This document shows, one piece after another, positions 31,929 to 45,411 of a stretch of DNA of 64,000 nt. The notes beneath the pieces are model-generated. The model was not told the origin of the DNA, ran no database searches, and saw only the letters and a program-made list of their open reading frames with translations. A program made the translations under genes and the position numbers. The DNA is from Closterium sp. Naga37s-1 (Eukaryota; Streptophyta; Zygnematophyceae; Desmidiales; Closteriaceae), in NCBI GenBank assembly GCA_947471745.1, contig CANJKZ010001109.1, positions 2,914,001 to 2,978,000 on the forward strand, given 5' to 3'. Position 1 is the first letter of the stretch. Every line of letters starts with the position of its first letter.

Positions 31929-32709
31929 TGTCGAAGAGAAAAGGCCCCGCCCTCGCTTGGGCGAAGTCGACCATGCATTTCGGAACAAGACGGTGTTCGT
32001 TTCGTGGTCATCGGCGACTTCGGGGACTTTTATCTGTGTGGAACGAGTCGTTTGTCGACGAGATTAATTGGTCAAGGTAGAACTGTTTTCTCTGCTCGAT
32101 CAAAGTCCTCGTCTAAGAGGAGCTCGTCGACAGGAGTAAAACAGCGTCAAAGACGAGCCTTTCTGATAGACGGAATTGGCAGAATTGGTGTTTCGACGGA
32201 TTGTTGGTCGACAGAATTTAGTTCGACGAGTGTTTCGTCGAGCAGAGCGATTCTGGTCGACCAGAATTACTTGGCTCCGAAATTCGCAATGTGCGCGAAT
32301 TTCGCCCAATCACGGAACAACAAATTTCGACCAATCAGGTAATTTTGGAAATTGTACTCCCCAGGAGAATTCGATTCAGTAAGGAAACTGAACCTGAAAC
32401 ACGTTTTTACTAACAGTAAACCTGAGCAACTACCGACTCAGGTGAAATATGCATGTATTTGTCATTTCACCTGGTGTTGCTGACTCGACAGTTTCCAGTG
32501 TTTGTCGAGGAACGTTTCTACGGGTTTCATTGTCTTTGCTCTTTGGTTCTCCATTCTTGTTCCATATTTTTGTTCTATCAACTTTTGCTAGTGGAAATAT
32601 GCTTGAATTCTACCAAGGCAACTAAGTTCACTCCTGAGAATCACTGCCAGAACTCTGACCGTGTGTCCAACGCTAGTCAAGCTCTCCCGTAGAATAGTAT
32701 TCTTCGCAT
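31929..32709 (+). repeat. Copia 'T' 5' LTR
   Basis: 781 bp, TGTCGAAGAGAAAAGGCC...CTTCGCA, matched over its first 480 bp by 45412-45898. Confidence 0.9.
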
Positions 32710-32935
32710 GGTGCAGTGAGCGTGTACGGCCCCGCGTTAGAACGTTCAGATAGCCGACTTCTGCATTCATTACCTAAATTGTTGTTAGGCCGGCAGCCGA
32801 CTTAGTTGCCATGGTCGACCCCGTGGTCGAAGCAGGCATAGAATATACCCTGCATGCGAGAGAGGCTGGTGTTCGGGCATGCAACGAGGGTGGCGGGTAC
32901 GGCGAGGCGGACTTGGAGATTCTATTCCTTGGAAC

Positions 32936-34084
32936 TGCGGAGATAACTACTACAACGGGAGCTAGACTACGGGCTAGGCACGGGTGCTCGTGTGATCTCT
33001 GCGCTCGTTGGTCCTTAGTAGTTTTCCTAATGCACACACTGCTTGCTAGTTCACGGCGCAAATTGGCAAGAGTTTCACTAGAGAAAGTTGACAACAATGG
33101 TACAAAGAAGTTGGCATGTCAAGACTACATCAGAGCTAGCATTCAGGTCGGTCGACTTCCAACGCAGCATGGTCGACCGCGTTCCAGTACGACTTGGTCG
33201 ACCGCGCTCCAGCAGTGCAAAGTCGACGGCGTGCCAACGCTGCAGGTCGACGGCGTGCCAGCGTTGCTCCCGCAGTACAGCACCGCACCAGCTTCGCAGG
33301 TGCTCGCAGATGATTGGCGCGCTGAGCCTTGTCACCTACACAGCGCACACACCAAGTCAACCTGGCGCTGACGAGTGCATCTGATCAACCACGTCGACCT
33401 CGGGATACCACCACCGAGGTCGCACTCGCCAACTTCGCCTGGGCGACCGTCGCACTCCTCCGCAGAACCTCGTCACTTAGGTAACCTGGTCGACCGGGCA
33501 ACCACGTCGACCAGCTGCTCCTGTATGTGCCCGTCGACCTCCCAAGTCGACGACCACCCCAAGTCGACCTCACCAGGTAGACCTCGCCCCTGGTCGACCA
33601 GCCCCAGGTCGACGTCACTCCTGGTCGACCAGCTCCACGTCGACCAGCACTCCTGGTCGACCAGCTCCATGTCAACCAGCGTAGTTGTCAGCCGACCACC
33701 CAAGTCGGCCACTCGAAGTCAGCGTCACCAAGTCGACGCCCTCCGCAGGTCGACTTCCCAGGTCGACCTCCCTGAAGTCGGCGCCAACTTCCGGGACGAC
33801 CTCTTGAAGTCGGCGACCTCCCAAGTCGGCGACCTTGCAAGTCGGCGACCTCCCAAGTCGGCGACCTTGCAAGTCGGCGCCGACTTCCAGGTCGACGTGC
33901 CACATCGCCGACCACCAGTTGAAGTCAGCCGCCGGCTTCCCAAGTCGGCGGCATTGCAGTGGCCCCGTGCAAGTCGACCAACCCCGTCGACCACTGCTGC
34001 AAGTCGGCTGTACCTCCCGTACACCCAACCACGAAGTCGGCTCCGCCCAAGCGAGGACGGGGCCAACAACAACTCCCGTTGACA
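32936..34084 (-). repeat. Copia 'S' 3' LTR (GTCGAC-rich)
   Basis: 1149 bp. Dense in GTCGAC/GGTCGACC and AAGTCGGC words at about 33480-33980. A near-identical partner is at 39402-40566. Confidence 0.95.
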
Positions 34085-34127
34085 CTCCCCTGCCGCGTTC
34101 ACGCTTGGGCCCCCAGCCCACACAGCA

Positions 34128-37100
34128 TTACTGCTCGGAGAATAGCTCGTCGATGTGCACCCAACACACAGCACGTCGTCCACCGCACCAGCCATGCAAG
34201 AGGGCATGGCACCTACTGCTGCACGTCGTCGTCGCCGTCGCCCACGTCAGCCAGGCGCACCTGGCCGATGGCGACGGAGCACCGGTTGAAGGCCGGATAG
34301 TGCAACGGTCGGGATGTACTTCACCGAAAACTTCCCGCGCCTCATCATGTGCTGCAGCCAGGCCTGTCGTCGCTCCACGTGCTTGAGGTTGCCCGTCAAC
34401 CCCATGCCCTCGGCGACTGTGATGGCCGACTTGTTGTCCACCCGAAGGACGGTCGGCTTCCCAGCATCCAGCTGCTGGAACTCTGCGAGGAGGAAGCGAA
34501 GTCAGCGTCCCTCCTTGCCGGCTTCGGTGGCCTCCACATACTCTGACTCGGTCGACGACAACGTCGCTCACTTGATGCGCTGGCTCGACCAGGAGACTGC
34601 GGCCCCTCCATAGACAAACACGTAGCCACCTGTGCTCGTCCTGTTCTGCTTGTCACCGGCGTCGTCGGCGTCCACGTATCCGACCAGCTCCAGTGACTCA
34701 GGTCCACCGCCGAACTCCAGGGCGGTGTCACGCGTGTTGGCAAGGTAGGCGAGACAGCGCTCGACCTCGCACCTGTGCTGGTCGCTCCTCACCGTGAGGC
34801 CGCTCCCCAGCTTGCTGCAGGCAAAGGCGATGTCCGGCCTCGTCGTCGTCGCCGCGAACTGCAGCGAGCCGACCTTCTGCCGGTACTCCTCCTCATGTCG
34901 CTCCTGTGCCTCCTCGTCGTCGAAGGTGAGCTCGGCGTAGGCGTCGACCGAGACCGGCGTCTTCGGGGTGCGCCCGGTCTTCTCCTCGTCGATGAAGCGC
35001 CTACGCAGCTTGTCGGCGTAGCCCTGCTGGTGCAGCCACAACTTCCCCGCCGACCTGTAGCGGACGATCTCCAGCCCGAGGTACTTCTGCACCGGCGAGA
35101 TCTTACGCAGCTCGAAGGCGGACTCCAGCAGCTCCTTCAGCTTCTTCAGCATCTTGCTACTGCTGCTGGCGGCGAGCAGGTCGTCGACGTAGACCAGCAC
35201 CCAGCAGGCCACTCCGTCGTCTCCGACCTTGAAGTACACAGCCTCGTTGACCTGGCTCTTCTTCCATCCAGCGCCGACCAGCACATCGTTGAGCGCCAAG
35301 TACCACAGCAGCGGCGACTGCTTCAGCCCGTACAGGCTCTTCAGCAGCTTGCAGACCCGGCCGGTTCCGTCGTTGAAGTAGTCCGGCTGGGACATGTAGA
35401 GCACCCGGTCGAGCTTGCTCTACAGGAAGGCGTTCTTCATGTCGAGCTGCATCAGGTTGAGGTTGAGGACGGCGACGATGCTGAGGAATATCCTCAGCGT
35501 GACGTAGCTGCCCACCGGCACGAACGTCTCGTCGTAGTCGGCGCCGTACACCTGCATGAAGCCCTTCACAACCAGCCGCGCCTTCTCACGCTCGACGGTG
35601 TCGTCGACGTGGTACTTCGTCGTCAACACCCACCGGTTCTTCATGATGTTGACCCCTGACGGGCGTTCGACCAGCTCCCAGGTGCCCATGTTGATGAGGC
35701 TGCGGATCTCCTCATCCATGGTGGCCTTCACCGCCGGGCCCTTCCAGCTCGCCAACGCCTCCTTCACCGTCATCGTCGAGATGTCCCAACGGTGCTCAGG
35801 GTCGGCCAGCATGTCCGGGTCGAGCTCCGGAAACTCCTCATCCTCCTCGGCGTCGTCGTACAGCAGGTCGTCGTCATCGTCGACGTCGTACACCGTTGTG
35901 AAGGCAGCGGGGACGAAGAAGTCCGGCGGCCTCCGAACTCTGTCCGACTTCCGGGGTTCGGGCCGAACCTCCACCACGTCACTCCTGGTGGACTCCCCGG
36001 CGTCCCCGTCTTCACTGCCCTCGTCGTCCTGCTGCACCTCGGTCGACTCCCTTGTCGACCTCTCCCTTGTAGTCAGCTTCCCTGCCGACTGCCTGGTTGC
36101 CGACTGCTCCGTGGTCGGCTTCACTGCTGCCTGCTCCCCTGTCGGCTGCTGCTCCTCGACCTGCTCCTCCCCTGTCGACGTTGGCTTCAATCCCACGCCG
36201 ACTTGCCGCTCGTCACGTCGGCCACCGGCGATGCCCTTGGCCGGCGCCGAAGGCGACGTCCCACTGCTCCCCTCATCGCCGGAGGCCGACTGAGGAGTCA
36301 GCCAGCGCAGGTCGGCCATGAGGGGAGGGGCAGGGGTCGTAAGGGAAGGGGAAGGAGGGCGGACGGCCTCGGCGTCCTCAGCAGCAAGCTCACCGACCTC
36401 GACGAGCAGAGGCAGCGTCGCCGTCAAGGTGTTGGTCGGCGGGGTAGTCGGCGTCCGACCTGACACCGGCCCGTGCTCCGACTTCCACACCTCCAGCGAC
36501 ATATCCTCATAGAACACCACGTCCGGCGTGGTGACCACCCGGTTGGCGTCGATGTCGAGGAGCTCCCAGCCCTTGTTCTCCTCCGACACGCCAAGGTGAA
36601 GGCCCCACCTAGCCTTCGGTTTCAGCTTCCCACCACGCTGCTGCTCGGGGACAAGGAACTGCGCCATGCAGCCCCACACCCGCGCCATCGACAAGTCAGG
36701 CTTCTGGCCGACCAACAGCTGGTACGGCGTCGTCCCCGGCAGCAGCGTCGACCTCTCAAGGGAGTTGCGGACCCAGACGGCCTGCCGCAGAGCGAGGTGC
36801 CACCAGTGGTGCTGCACGCCCATGTCCAGCAGCATCGTCCGCACCGACTCCACCACCGTCCTCATTTCCCGCTCCGCCATGCCGTTCTGCTACGAGGTGT
36901 ACGGGCACGTAAGGTCGTGGACGATCCCCTTGCCGTCCACGAAGTCGGTGAACTTCTTCCCGAGGAACTCCCCTCCTCGGTCCGAGCGCAACATCAGCAC
37001 CGACTTCTTTGTCTGCCTCTCCACCAACACCAGCCACTTCTGGAATTCCAGCAGCACATCCGACTTCTTGGCGACCGGCCTCACCCACACAAAGTGGGTC

Positions 37101-39297
37101 TTGCGGTCCTTTAGCAGCAGGAAGTACAAGCTGCCGTCCTTGGCAGCCACGCGGAACGGTCCACACAGGTCGATGTGCACGACTGCCAGTACATCGTCGG
37201 CGTCGGAGCCATGGTCGGGGAAGGTGTGCCGCGCCAGCTTCCCGCCGACGCACAAGACAAACGGTGAGTCGACTCCCGTTGTCGACTTGCAGTCCAGTCC
37301 ATACCGAGCTCCGTATGGTGTCTATGCCGACATGCGCAAGCCTAGCATGCATCCTGTCCGGCGTCGACTTCGTCTTCGAGACGATCGCCCGCAGGGCCAC
37401 AACCTCCGGCGTGGGCGACGTCGACCTCGTTGAGCAGGGACGCAGGTCGGTGCAAAGGACACGCCCGGAGTACGTCGCCCGACCGAGCACCTCTCCTGCT
37501 GCCGAGACGAGCAGCATCCCGTCGCCGTCCTCCTACAGCTTCACGCCGTGCTCCTTCAACTGGCCGGACGACAGCAGGTTTGCCCGCACACCCGGGACGT
37601 ACAGCACGTCGGGGATCAGCACCTGCTTCCCGGCCTCCCCCTGCAGAGTGACGGTGCCGCGGCCCTGGACGTCCTGCAGCGCCCCATTGAAGCCGCGCAC
37701 GTGCCTGATGGAGCCGCTCGGCTGCAGGTCGACAAAGTCTTCCTTCGTCCCCATCAGGTGGTGGGAGCAGCCGCTGTCGAGCAGGACCACTGCCGGGTTC
37801 GCCTGCACAGCTGCTGCCACCGCGTGGAAGTCCTCTCCGGCCTACGGCGCCAGCGAGACGGACGGTTCCACGACGCCAACCTGCGAGCACGACGCCGTCT
37901 TGTTGTCCCGCCCCTTGCCGCCAGTAGAGGAATCGGTGTCCTTCGCCGAGGTCGACGTCGTCGGCTGCTTCTCCTTGCGCGGCTTGTTCCCTCCTCGACG
38001 AGGACGACGACTGCCAGACCTCCCACGGCCTCCTTTGGCGTCGTCGTCGTCGGAGTCACTGCGGTCGGGGCACTCGAAGGAGAGGTGGTCAGGGTCGCCG
38101 CACAGCCAGCACTCCCGACGTTGACCTCCTCCTCCTCGACCGCTGTCCTTGGTCGACTTCTTCTTGTCGACTTCCTTGGCCGGCTTCCAGCCACTGCTAC
38201 CATCGCCACCAGACTATCCGCGCTGCCCCGGTCGACCTCCTTGCTGTGCCGGGGCGACGAAGTGCGCCTGCGCCAAGAGCTCCTATGACGGCTCCGCCTC
38301 CTGCATTGCCTAGTCCTGCAGGATGTACGAGGTCAAGTTGTCCTCGTTGAGCGTCGTCCTCGTGCTCGGCGCCATTGACAGCCGCTTCAGGAGAATGTAG
38401 CTGCTCGAGAGTCCCTGCATGACGTGGGTGACGTACGACGCCGTTGAGTACTGCGCGCCGGTCATCAATTCGCCGGGCCCGGTTGCAGTAGTCGGTCGCC
38501 GTCTCCTCGTCGCCCATACGCAGGTGCGTCAGCTGTCCCTCCAGCTGGGCGATGAACAAGTCATCGGTGACTTGGTAGGTCGACTCGATGAAGTGCCATG
38601 CCCGGTGGCCGGCGTCGAGGTACTCTCGGTACCACTTCAAGGCGATCTGCACACCCGGCGAGCAGCATCGCGAGATGACCGTGAAGGTCAACAGCTGCAC
38701 GGCGCGAAACTCCGCACGCAAGTCGGGGTCGTCCGGCGTCGCCACGGTGCCTCAAGCAAAGCTGATCAGCCCGGCCATCTCCAGCTGAGGCTCGATGGCC
38801 TCCTTCCAGGTGAGGATGTCGGGTCGACAAGTGAGCGGCGGGGTGACCAAGATCCTGTCCGGCGCGAACTTGAAGTAGCCATAGCTCGGAGCAATCCCGC
38901 CTGCCGTCACCTGAGTCGCCGACATCGGCGACAACCCGCTTCGTCGACCTCCGACATCGCCCTGCGAGGTGCCTGCAGCCGCCGTCGACTGCATCCCTCG
39001 CGCCTGAATGCCGCCGACTTCATTGGCGTGAATCACACCTCTCTGCCTCGACGTGCCTCCCTCACTACTGCCGACCTGATCACCGCCGGCGTTGACGCCC
39101 ACGTCGACGCCGCCCTCTGTGTTCACCGGTCGAGAAGACGCAGGTTGAGGAGGGTGCAACGTCGCCCACATGGTGTGAATGCCAGCCTCCACAACTGCCC
39201 AGGGGATCGTTCCATACTCCTGGGCCCCATGGCGTGTCCTCGCGTCCTCCAGCTGTGCCTCTAGGGTCTCCATCACCTTGGCGTCACCTACGCGCAA
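34128..39297 (-). other. Copia 'S' gag-pol region
   Basis: Read on the minus strand from 39297: gag (VMETLEAQLEDARTRHG, LAYGYFKF-like), retroviral-type aspartic protease (VVLLDSGCSHHLMGTKEDF), GAG-pre-integrase (HARLAHVGIDTI), integrase (VVHIDLCGPFRVAAKDGS, LRSDRGGEFLGKKF), RT (KARLVVKGFMQVYGADYDETF, WVLVYVDDLLAA) and RNase H. Domain order integrase before RT defines Copia. A fossil with a few disruptions. Confidence 0.9.
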
Positions 39298-39401
39298 GCT
39301 AGAGACTGCACGGCTGCCGGCCTACAAACAACTTAGGTAAGTGACCTCTACGTCGACCTGACTGAAAGGTAAGTCGTGTGCCGTCCACGCTCACCGCACC
39401 A

Positions 39402-40566
39402 TGCGGAGATAACTACTACAATGGGAGCTAGACTACGGGCTAGGCACGGGTGCTCGTGTGATCTCTGCGCTCGTTGGTCCTTAGTAGTTTTCCTAGTGCA
39501 CACACTGCTTGCTAGTTCACGGGGCAAATTGGCAAGAGTTTCAATAGAGAAAGTTGACAACAATGGTACAAAGAAGTTGGCATGGCAAGACTACATCAGA
39601 GCTAGCATTCAGGTCGGTCGACTGCCAGCGCGGCATGGTCGACCGCGTTCCAGCACGACTTGGTCGATCGCGCTCCAGCAGTGCAAAGTCGACGGCGTGC
39701 CAACGCTGCTGGTCGACGGCGTGCCAGCGTTGCTCCCGCAGTACAGCATCGCACCAGCTTCGCAGGTGCTTGCAGATGATTGGCGCGCTGAGCCTTGTCA
39801 CCTACATAGCGCACACACCAAGTCAACCTGGCGCTGACGACTGCATCTGATCAACCACGTTGACCTCGGGATACCACCACCGAGGCCGGACTCGCCAACT
39901 TCGCCTGGGCGACCGTCGCACTCCTCCGCAGAACCTCGTCACCCAGGTAACCTGGTCGACCGGGCAACCACGTCGACCAGCTGCTCCTGTATGTGCCCGT
40001 CGACCTCCCAAGTCGACGACCACCCCAGGTCGACCTCACCAGGTAGACCTCGCCCCTGGTCGACCAGCCCCAGGTCGACGTCACTCCTGGTCGACCAGCT
40101 CCACGTCGACCAGCACTCCTGGTCGACCAGCTCCATGTCAACCAGCGTAGTTGTCAGCCGACCACCCAAGTCGGCCACTCGAAGTCGGCGTCACCAAGTC
40201 GACGCCCTCCGCAGGTCGACTTCCCAGGTCGACCTCCCTGAAGTCGGCGCCAATTTCCGGGCCGACCTCTTGAAGTCGGCGACCTCCCAAGTCTGCGACC
40301 TTGCAATTCGGCGACCTCCCAAGTCGGCGACCTTGCAAGTCGGCAACCTTGCAAGTCGGCGCCGACTTCCAGGTCGACGTGCCACATCGCCGACCACCAG
40401 TTGAAGTCGGCCGCCGGCTTCCCAAGTCGGCGGCATTGCAGTGGCCCCGTGCAAGTCGACCAACCCCGTCGACCACTGCTGCAAGTCGGCTGTACCTCCC
40501 GTACACCCAACCACGAAGTCGGCTCCGCTCAAGCGAGGACGGGGCCAACAACAACTCCCGTTGACA
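39402..40566 (-). repeat. Copia 'S' 5' LTR (GTCGAC-rich)
   Basis: 1165 bp, colinear with 32936-34084. The minus-strand primer site starts immediately at 39401. Confidence 0.95.
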
Positions 40567-40571
40567 GGAAC

Positions 40572-43500
40572 TCGTGCGCAGTGGGCGTGTGAGCATCCCC
40601 CTCCCCATGCAGAAGCGGACGACGCGTCTGCCTCTCCCCGACCCGTGCACAACGAAGGTGATGGCGGCAATGTCGTCGGCGGTGGAAGCACGAGGGTTCG
40701 CGGAGTGATTCGGTTTGCCGACGTCAGCATTGGCGGAGTGCAGACGCAAGTGCTGCGATCGTCTGCGACTAGAGGCAGCTCGAATGGCAACATTGATGGT
40801 CGACGTCAAACTCCTCTGCGGAGTGGAGTCAGGCTGACTTCAGCGACTCATCAGTCAGCTCGTCGAGTCGGGGGCATTGCACTGGCGTACGGATATTTTA
40901 AATTTTCGCCGAACAGGATCGCTGTGCCAAAACCACTCGAAGGTTGACACGACTTGATCACGTGGATTGAATTTATCGAGCCTCAGCTGGAGATCGCCGG
41001 ATTGAAGTTCGTCGACGGCAATGTTGAGACGCCGGACGCAGACGACTCTGAACTCTGGACGGAATTTTGCGCTGCTCATCTACTGACATTCATGGTCATT
41101 TCGAGGTGATGCTCACCTCTGGTGTAGGTCGCATTGAAGTCGTGCAGACAACGGGTGGATGCTGGCTACCAAGCATGGCAGTACATCATACGCACCTACA
41201 AAGCGACCGACGACCTCTACATCAGCCAACTGGAGAAGAGATTGGCTACCATTCGCATGGGCGAGCAGGAATCGGCGACCGAGTACTGCAATCGAGCGCG
41301 GCGAATTTTGGCCGACTTGCGAATGGCTGGCTTCGAATACTCGGTGGCGTCGTATGTCATGCATGTCATCAACGGCCTCCCATCGAACTACAATCTGATG
41401 CGCCGGATGCTGATAATTCCTAGCATGCGCGAGACTCTGAACGAGGATTCACTTTCGAGTCACATCATCCAGGATGAGTTCATGCAGGAGTCTGAGCAGT
41501 CTTCAGAGCTTCTTCCGCAGGCCAACTACGTTGCTCCGGCGAAGTTTGGACGCCAACAGAGGCAGCGTGGGCAGTCTGGCGGCGGCGGTGGCTGGAAGTC
41601 ATTGAACGCGAAATCGACGGAGGGCGCCGATCACGGAAAGTCGGCGAAAGGAGGAGATCGCGGCAGCAGCGGCTCGCGTCGAGAAGGTCGTCGCTGCTAC
41701 ATCTGCGATGCGCCCAACCCCCTCTCCTACGACTGCCCCGATCGCGAGAACTATGACAACGATGATCACAAGGGAAGCCGCGGGAAGTCCGACAACGGTC
41801 GTCAACGTCGGGACAACAAGCCGCGCAAGGAGAAGCATCTGTTGAAGACGACTTCGACAAAGGATGCTGACTCCTCTGGCGGCAATGCTCGTAGTGAGGA
41901 GGCTTCGTGCTCGATGGTCAGCGTGGTGGAGCCGACGATCTCGCTGGCGCTGGAGGCTGGCGAACACTTCAAGGCGGTCGCTGCTGCTGTGCAGGCCAAT
42001 CCGACCATTGTGCTGCTCGACAGCGGCTGCTCCCACCATTTGATGGGGACGAAGGAGGCCTTCGTCGACATGCAGCCGAGCGGCGATGTACGCCACGTCC
42101 GCGGCTTCAACGAGGCACTTCAGAGCGTCGAAGGCAGAGGCACCGTTGCTCTGCAAGGGGAGGCCAGGAAGCAGGTCCTCGTCCCCGACGTCTACGTTCT
42201 GGGTGTGCACGCGAACCTGCTGTCTGCTGGCCAACTCAAGGAGAACGGCGTGAAGTTACAAGACGACGACAGAGACATGCTGCTAGTGTCTTCTGCCGGC
42301 GATGTCCTTGGTCGAGCACGCTACTCCGGCAGAATTCTCTGCACCGACCTGCGCCCCTGCTCGACGAAGTTGACTATGACTTCGACGAAGGTAGTAGCTC
42401 TGCGGACTATCGCGTCGGTGACGAAGTTGACCCCGGACATGTTGCACGCACGGCTTGCGCACGTCGGCGTCGACACGATCAAGAGCTTGGCGAAACACGA
42501 GGTCGCCGTCGGTCTGGACATCAAGAAGTCAACCGCAGCTGATCTGCCGTGTGCCTCCTACGTCGGCGGCAAACTTGCACGGCACACCTTCCCCGACCAA
42601 GGCTCGGACGCTGAGAATGCGCTTGATGTAGTGTACATCAATCTCTGCGGGCCATTTCGGGTGGCCGCCAACGATGGCAGCCTCTACTTTCTTCTGCTGA
42701 AGGACAGGAAGACTCGCTACGTGTGGGTTCGCCCGATCGCGAAGAAAAGCAACGTGCTGGTCGTCTTCGAAAAATGGCTGAAGGAGGTGGAGCAGCTGAC
42801 GTCGAAGACGGTGAAGAAGTTGCGCTCGGACCGCGGAGGGGAGTTCCTTGGTCGCGCCTTCACCAACCTCGTCGAGGACAAGGGAATCCTCCACAATCTG
42901 ACATGCCCCTACACTCCGCAGCAGAACGGGATAGCCGAGCGGGAGATGCGCACGGTGGTTGAGGCTGTGCGTACAATGCTACTGCACATGGGCGCGAAGC
43001 ATCACTCGTGGCACCTCGCTCTGCGACAGGCTGTCTGGGTGCGCAACTGCCTTGAGCGGGCTTCTGTGCCAAAGGGGACGACGCCGCACGAGCTGCTGTT
43101 CAGGACGAAGCCAGATTTGACGCTGGCGCGAGTGTGGGGCTGCATGGTGCAGTTCATGGTCCCCGAGCAGCAGAGCGGCGGGAAGTTGTCGCCGAAAGCT
43201 CGTTGGGGTCTCCACCTGGGTGTGTCGCTGGAGAGCAAGGGTTGGGAGGTGCTCGACTTGACGGACAACAAAATCGTCACGACGGTCGAAGCGATCTTCG
43301 GAGGAGCCATCGGTAGAGGAGGCGCCAGCTTCAGGGGAGCCGTTGGCAGAGAAGCCGATCCTGGGGTAGCAGTCGGTAGAGGAGCTGCCGACAGGGGAGC
43401 AGTTCGACGACGACTCGTCGAGCGACGACGTTGTGGAAGTCGTCGGTGCGGCTGGCGGCGGTGAAGGGGAGCTGTCCAACGACAGCGACGTGGTAGAGGT

Positions 43501-45264
43501 CACGGTCAAAAAGGAGAAACCGTGCCGTTCTACACGCCCAAACATCGGCAAGCCGCCGGAGAAGCTGAGCTACCACGCTTGTCTGCCGCCGACGGCCTAC
43601 AGCACTTTGCTCGAGGACGCAGAGGCCGACATGCATCTGCCCGAACTCGACCCTGACGTGCATGCTGACCCAGAGCATCTTTGGGACATCGCCAACATGA
43701 CGGTGAAGGAGGCGTTGGCGAGTTGGAAGGGCAAGGCGGTGAAAGCGGCCATGGACGAGGAGATCAAGAGTCTCATCTCTAACGGGACGTGGTTGATGGT
43801 CGAGCGTCCGCGCGGTGTCAACATCATGAAGAACCGCTGGGTGCTTACGACAAAGTACCATGTCTACGACACGGTCGCCCGCGAGAAGGCTCGCCTGGTG
43901 GTGAAAGGTTTTACGCAGGTCTACGGTGCAGACTACGACGAGATGTACGCGCCGGTGGGGAGCTACGTAACTTTGCGGATCTTCCTCAGCATCGTAGTAA
44001 TCCTCGACCTGCATCTGATGTAGCTGGACATGAAAAATGCATTTCTGCAAAGCAAGCTGAATCGCCGACTAGTTCAACGATGGCACTGGTCACGTCTGCA
44101 AGCTGTTGAAGAGCTTGTATGGGCTGAAGCAGAGTCCGCTGCTGTGGTACTCGGCGCTCGACGCTGTGCTAACCGGCGCCGATTGGAAGAAAAGCCAGGT
44201 CGATGAAGCGCTGTACTTCAAGGTCGGCGACGACAGAGTGGCGTACTGGGTGCCCGTCTACGTCGACGATCTGCTCGCTGCAAGCAGCAGCATTGCGATG
44301 CGGAAGGCATTGAAAGAGCTGCTGGAGGCCACCTTCGAGCTGCGCGAAATCAGCCCGGTGGAGAAGTATCTCGGGCTGGAAATCGTGCGCGACCGTCCTG
44401 CGAGGAAGCTGTGGCTTCATCAGCAAGTCTACGTCGACAAGCTGCGTCAGCGTTTCATCGACGAAGAACAGACCGGGCGAGTGCCAAGGACGCCGGTCTC
44501 CGTCGACGCCTACGCAGAGCTGGTGTTCGATGACGAGGAGTTTCAGTCGCGAGAGGAAGCAGAGTACCGGCAGAAGGTCGGCTCGCTGCAGTTCGCGGCC
44601 ACCACGACGAGGCCCGACATTGCTTAGGGTTTAGCTTGGATCCGGCCTGACAGCGTAGAGCGATAACCACTGGCGCGATGTCGACCGCTGTCTGCACTAC
44701 CTCGCTGAAACTCGTGACGCCGCTCTGGAGTTCGGCGGCGGACCAGAGTCGCTGTGTCTGGTCGGCTATGCAGATGCCGACGACGCTGGCGACAAGCAGA
44801 ATCGGACAAGCACGAGCGGCTACGTTTTCGTCTTCGGAGGAGCTGCAGTCTCCTGGTTGAGCCAGCGCATTAAGTGCGCAACGCTTTCGTCGACCAAACC
44901 AGAGTACATCGCGGCTACCGAAGCTGGCAAGGAGGCTCGTCGTCTGTGTTTCCTCCTTGCAGAGTTCCGTCTGCTTGACGCAAAGAAGCCGACTGTTCTG
45001 CACGTGGACAACCAGTCCGCGATCACTGTCGCAGAGGGCTTGGGGCTCAAGGGCAACCTCAAGCACATGGAGCGACGCTACGCCTGGCTGCAGCAGATGG
45101 TGAAGCGCGGGAAGATTTCTCTGCAGTACATTCCAACCTCCAAGCAGCCGGCAGATTTTCTGACGAAGGCGCTGCATTTTCTGGCTTTCAACCGGTGCTC
45201 CGTCGCAATCGGCCAAGTGCGTCTGGCCGACGTGGGCGACGGGGATGACGAGGTGCAGCAGTAG
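40572..45264 (+). other. Copia 'T' gag-pol region after the nested insertion
   Basis: Gag (MGEQESATEYCNRARRILAD), zinc knuckle (CYICDAPNPLSYDCP), protease (IVLLDSGCSHHLMGTKEAF), GAG-pre-integrase (HARLAHVGVDTIKSL), integrase (INLCGPFRVAANDGS, LRSDRGGEFLGRAF), RT (KARLVVKGFTQVYGADYDEM, WVPVYVDDLLAA) and RNase H (DNQSAITVAEGLGL) in Copia order. A fossil with a handful of disruptions. Confidence 0.9.
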
Positions 45265-45411
45265 GTGCCGTGCTCTTTTCTGCACGGCTAGTGCAATGAT
45301 CTACGTGCTGTGTTCGGTGCACGTAGAAGGAATTTTCTCTTTGTATTCTATCCCTCTGGGTTCTGGGTGAACCTTGTATGTGGGTGCCCAAGCGTGAGCT
45401 GGGCAGGGGAG

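Larger units (their letters stand above)
32936..40566 (-). mobile_element. Copia element 'S', minus strand, complete with LTRs and TSD
   Basis: On the plus strand it runs TGCGGAGATAAC...CCCGTTGACA, flanked by the 5-bp target duplication GGAAC (32931-32935 and 40567-40571). LTRs are 32936-34084 and 39402-40566. On the minus strand the 5' LTR ends at 39402 and the primer site TGGTGCGGTGAGCGTGGACGG starts at the very next base. A polypurine tract GGCAGGGGAG abuts the 3' LTR. Total length is 7631 bp. The LTRs are closely similar with small indels, suggesting a young insertion. The coding region is largely readable but broken at a few places. Confidence 0.95.

Noticed and set aside
34775-38288. 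Several plus-strand open frames of 200-370 residues
   Set aside because: Antisense shadows of the minus-strand Copia S gag-pol; no start context or domain.
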